From NCBI GenBank assembly GCA_037954235.1, contig JBBMOA010000015.1, forward strand, positions 21,544,799 through 21,608,798: a DNA stretch of 64,000 bases. Reading direction: 5' to 3'. The position numbers and the translations under genes were made by a program. Shown here piece after piece: positions 61,705-64,000 of this stretch. Within the stretch, counting starts at the first letter, position 1. The number at the start of each line of letters is the position of its first letter. The DNA is from Aulostomus chinensis (Eukaryota; Chordata; Actinopteri; Syngnathiformes; Aulostomidae). The notes under the pieces are model-generated. The model had not been told where the DNA came from and searched no databases. It saw only the letters and a list, made by a program, of their open reading frames with translations.

Positions 61705-62826
61705 CTTCAAGTTTATGCATCTTTCTATGCTTTCAGGTATAAACTTGACTGAAAACTCACTTTGAACAAAAGTTATGGCTGTTTTGTGTCACAGGTCACA
61801 AATAGTGTTTTCTCAGCGAGAGAAGGCCAAAATGAACACTTCATGCATAACTCCTGTTTTTTGATGAAAACTCACTGAAATCAAGCTGTAACTTCAAGTT
61901 TATGCATCTTTCTATGCTTTCAGGTTGAAACTTGACTGAAAATTCACTTCGAACAAAAGTTATGGCATTTTTGTGTCACAGGTCACAAATAGCGTTTTCT
62001 CAGCGAGAGAAGGCCAAAATGAACACTTCATGCAGAACTCCTGTATTTTGAAGAAAACTCACTGAAATCCACCTGTAACTTCAAGTTTATGCATCTTTCT
62101 ATGCATTCAGGTTGAAACTTGACTGAAAACTCACTTTGAACAAAAGTTATGGCTGTTTTGTGTCACAGGTCACAAATAGTGTTTTCTCAGCGAGAGAAGG
62201 CCAAAATGAACACTTCATGCATAACTCCTGTTTTTTGATGAAAACTCACTGAAATCAAGCTGTAACTTCAAGTTTATGCATCTTTCTATGCTTTCAGGTT
62301 GAAACTTGAGTGAAAACTCACTTTGAACAAAAGTTATGGCATTTTTGTGTCGCAGGTCACAAATAGCGTTTTCTCAGCGAGTGAAGGCCAAAATGAACAC
62401 TTCATGCAGAACTCCTGTATTTTGAGGAAAACTCACTGAAATCCACCTGTAACTTTAAGTTTATGCATCTTTCTATGCTTTCAGGTTGAAACTTGACTGA
62501 AAACTCACTTTGAACAAAAGTTATGGCTGTTTTGTGTCACAGGTCACAAATAGTGTTTTCTCAGCGAGAGAAGGCCAAAATGAACACTTCATGCAGAACT
62601 CCTGTTTTTTGATGAAAACTCACTGAAAACAAGCTGTAACTTCAAGTTTATGCATCTTTCTATGCTTTCAGGTTGAAACTTGACTGAAAACTCACTTTGA
62701 ACAAAAGTTATGGCATTTTTGTGTCACAGGTCACACATAGCGTTTTCTCAGCGAGAGAAGGCCAAAATGAACACTTCATGCAGAACTCCTGTATTTTGAT
62801 GAAAACTCACTGAAATCCACCTGTAA
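61705..62826 (+). repeat. R-type 6-monomer higher-order repeat with GGTATAAAC, copy 1 (1122 bp)
   Basis: Ordered markers: GGTATAAAC GCTG CATAAC; AAAATTCACTTCGAAC with GAAGAAAAC; ATGCATTCAGG; GAGTGAAAAC TGTCGC with AGCGAGTGAAGG; CTTTAAG GCTG with GAAAACAAGCTG; and GCAT CACACATAGCG. At least four markers recur exactly 1122 bases downstream. Confidence 0.9.
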
Positions 62827-63948
62827 CTTCAAGTTTATGCATCTTTCTATGCTTTCAGGTATAAACTTGACTGAAAACTCACTTTGAACAAAAGTTATGG
62901 CTGTTTTGTGTCACAGGTCACAAATAGTGTTTTCTCAGCGAGAGAAGGCCAAAATGAACACTTCATGCATAACTCCTGTTTTTTGATGAAAACTCACTGA
63001 AATCAAGCTGTAACTTCAAGTTTATGCATCTTTCTATGCTTTCAGGTTGAAACTTGACTGAAAATTCACTTCGAACAAAAGTTATGGCATTTTTGTGTCA
63101 CAGGTCACAAATAGCGTTTTCTCAGCGAGAGAAGGCCAAAATGAACACTTCATGCAGAACTCCTGTATTTTGAAGAAAACTCACTGAAATCCACCTGTAA
63201 CTTCAAGTTTATGCATCTTTCTATGCATTCAGGTTGAAACTTGACTGAAAACTCACTTTGAACAAAAGTTATGGCTGTTTTGTGTCACAGGTCACAAATA
63301 GTGTTTTCTCAGCGAGAGAAGGCCAAAATGAACACTTCATGCATAACTCCTGTTTTTTGATGAAAACTCACTGAAATCAAGCTGTAACTTCAAGTTTATG
63401 CATCTTTCTATGCTTTCAGGTTGAAACTTGAGTGAAAACTCACTTTGAACAAAAGTTATGGCATTTTTGTGTCGCAGGTCACAAATAGCGTTTTCTCAGC
63501 GAGTGAAGGCCAAAATGAACACTTCATGCAGAACTCCTGTATTTTGAGGAAAACTCACTGAAATCCACCTGTAACTTTAAGTTTATGCATCTTTCTATGC
63601 TTTCAGGTTGAAACTTGACTGAAAACTCACTTTGAACAAAAGTTATGGCTGTTTTGTGTCACAGGTCACAAATAGTGTTTTCTCAGCGAGAGAAGGCCAA
63701 AATGAACACTTCATGCAGAACTCCTGTTTTTTGATGAAAACTCACTGAAAACAAGCTGTAACTTCAAGTTTATGCATCTTTCTATGCTTTCAGGTTGAAA
63801 CTTGACTGAAAACTCACTTTGAACAAAAGTTATGGCATTTTTGTGTCACAGGTCACACATAGCGTTTTCTCAGCGAGAGAAGGCCAAAATGAACACTTCA
63901 TGCAGAACTCCTGTATTTTGAGGAAAACTCACTGAAATCCACCTGTAA
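62827..63948 (+). repeat. R-type 6-monomer higher-order repeat with GGTATAAAC, copy 2 (1122 bp)
   Basis: Near-identical to 61705-62826. The one clear difference I noticed is in the last monomer, TTTTGAGG here against TTTTGATG in copy 1. This makes it one of the most recent duplications in the window. Confidence 0.9.
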
Positions 63949-64000
63949 CTTCAAGTTTATGCATCTTTCTATGCTTTCAGGTTGAAACTTGACTGAAAAC
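63949..64000 (+). repeat. Partial monomer cut by the window edge
   Basis: First 52 bases of another monomer. It reads GGTTGAAAC, not GGTATAAAC, so the GGTATAAAC HOR is not continued in the same form into a third copy. Confidence 0.85.

Larger units (their letters stand above)
52271..64000 (+). repeat. Satellite array, subfamily R (187-bp monomer, about 63 copies)
   Basis: Same monomer, phase and orientation as the array left of the gap, but with its own diagnostic variants. About half of the monomers carry AAATCCACCTG instead of AAATCAAGCTG, CATAACTCC instead of CAGAACTCC, TTTTTTGATG instead of TATTTTGATG, TTTTGAGGAAAAC, and TGTCACAG instead of TATCACAG or TGTCGCAG. Length is very uniform; the one clear indel I noticed is an extra T near 53018 (GTTTTTCTC). 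Two monomer classes mostly alternate, giving a 374-bp dimer. The array continues past the right edge. Its clean sequence contrasts sharply with the indel-rich stretch just left of the gap. Confidence 0.97.

Noticed and set aside
61941..61960. CENP-B box candidate at CTTCGAACAAAAG
   Set aside because: Only the TTCG half and one A match the published box; the CGGG half is absent, and the TTCG is present only in the variant monomers at 61941 and 63063.
1..64000. CRISPR array
   Set aside because: The repeats are 187 bp and abut with no unique spacers between them; units vary by scattered substitutions, as in satellites.
1..64000. Remnants of transposons or retroelements inserted in the array
   Set aside because: Monomer spacing stays within a few bases of 187 throughout. 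I saw no interruption, terminal repeat, target-site duplication or protein-coding remnant.

Overview
The window is one continuous block of tandemly repeated satellite DNA. By eye I found no credible gene, RNA gene, transposon or non-satellite insertion. The basic unit is about 187 bp (about 36% G+C for the copy at 188-374). It repeats head to tail roughly 340 times in a single orientation. Homogeneous arrays of this length with higher-order structure point to a eukaryotic nuclear genome, from a centromeric, pericentromeric, subtelomeric or other heterochromatic block. The sequence does not identify the species. The A/T-rich unit near nucleosomal length, containing AAAAGTTATGG, is reminiscent of some plant satellites, but that is a weak hint.

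Layout. (1) 1-52250 is subfamily L. Two main monomer haplotypes, called GCAT-type and GCTG-type here after the bases following TTATG, are interleaved. Local higher-order repeats (HORs) are visible: a 5-monomer unit twice (749-2618), a 7-monomer unit three times plus a partial copy (2619-7107), a 5-monomer derivative of it (10660-11594), a 6-monomer pair (20008-22250), and several dispersed multi-monomer cassettes that recur 2-11 kb apart (25429/30477, 29916/32908, 31599/40572/42623/45985). (2) From about 39.3 kb single-base insertions and deletions accumulate, becoming very dense in the last 2 kb before a gap. They are private to individual copies and look more like low-quality consensus than evolution. 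(3) 52251-52270 is a run of 20 N. (4) 52271-64000 is subfamily R: the same monomer with a different set of variants (CCACCTG, CATAACTCC, TTTTTTGATG, TGTCACAG). It is almost free of indels and largely arranged as alternating two-monomer (374 bp) units, with 6-monomer (1122 bp) HOR pairs at 55908-58151 and 61705-63948.

No genes work together here. The open reading frames are accidental readings of the repeat: 187 is not a multiple of 3, so the frame shifts by one at every monomer. I found no new gene system. The points of interest are the HOR architecture, the switch of haplotype linkage between the two subfamilies, a conserved short dyad in the monomer, and a probable assembly-quality problem around the gap. 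Unit boundaries were set by hand at the CTTCAAG motif, an arbitrary phase, and identities were judged by reading, not by alignment software.
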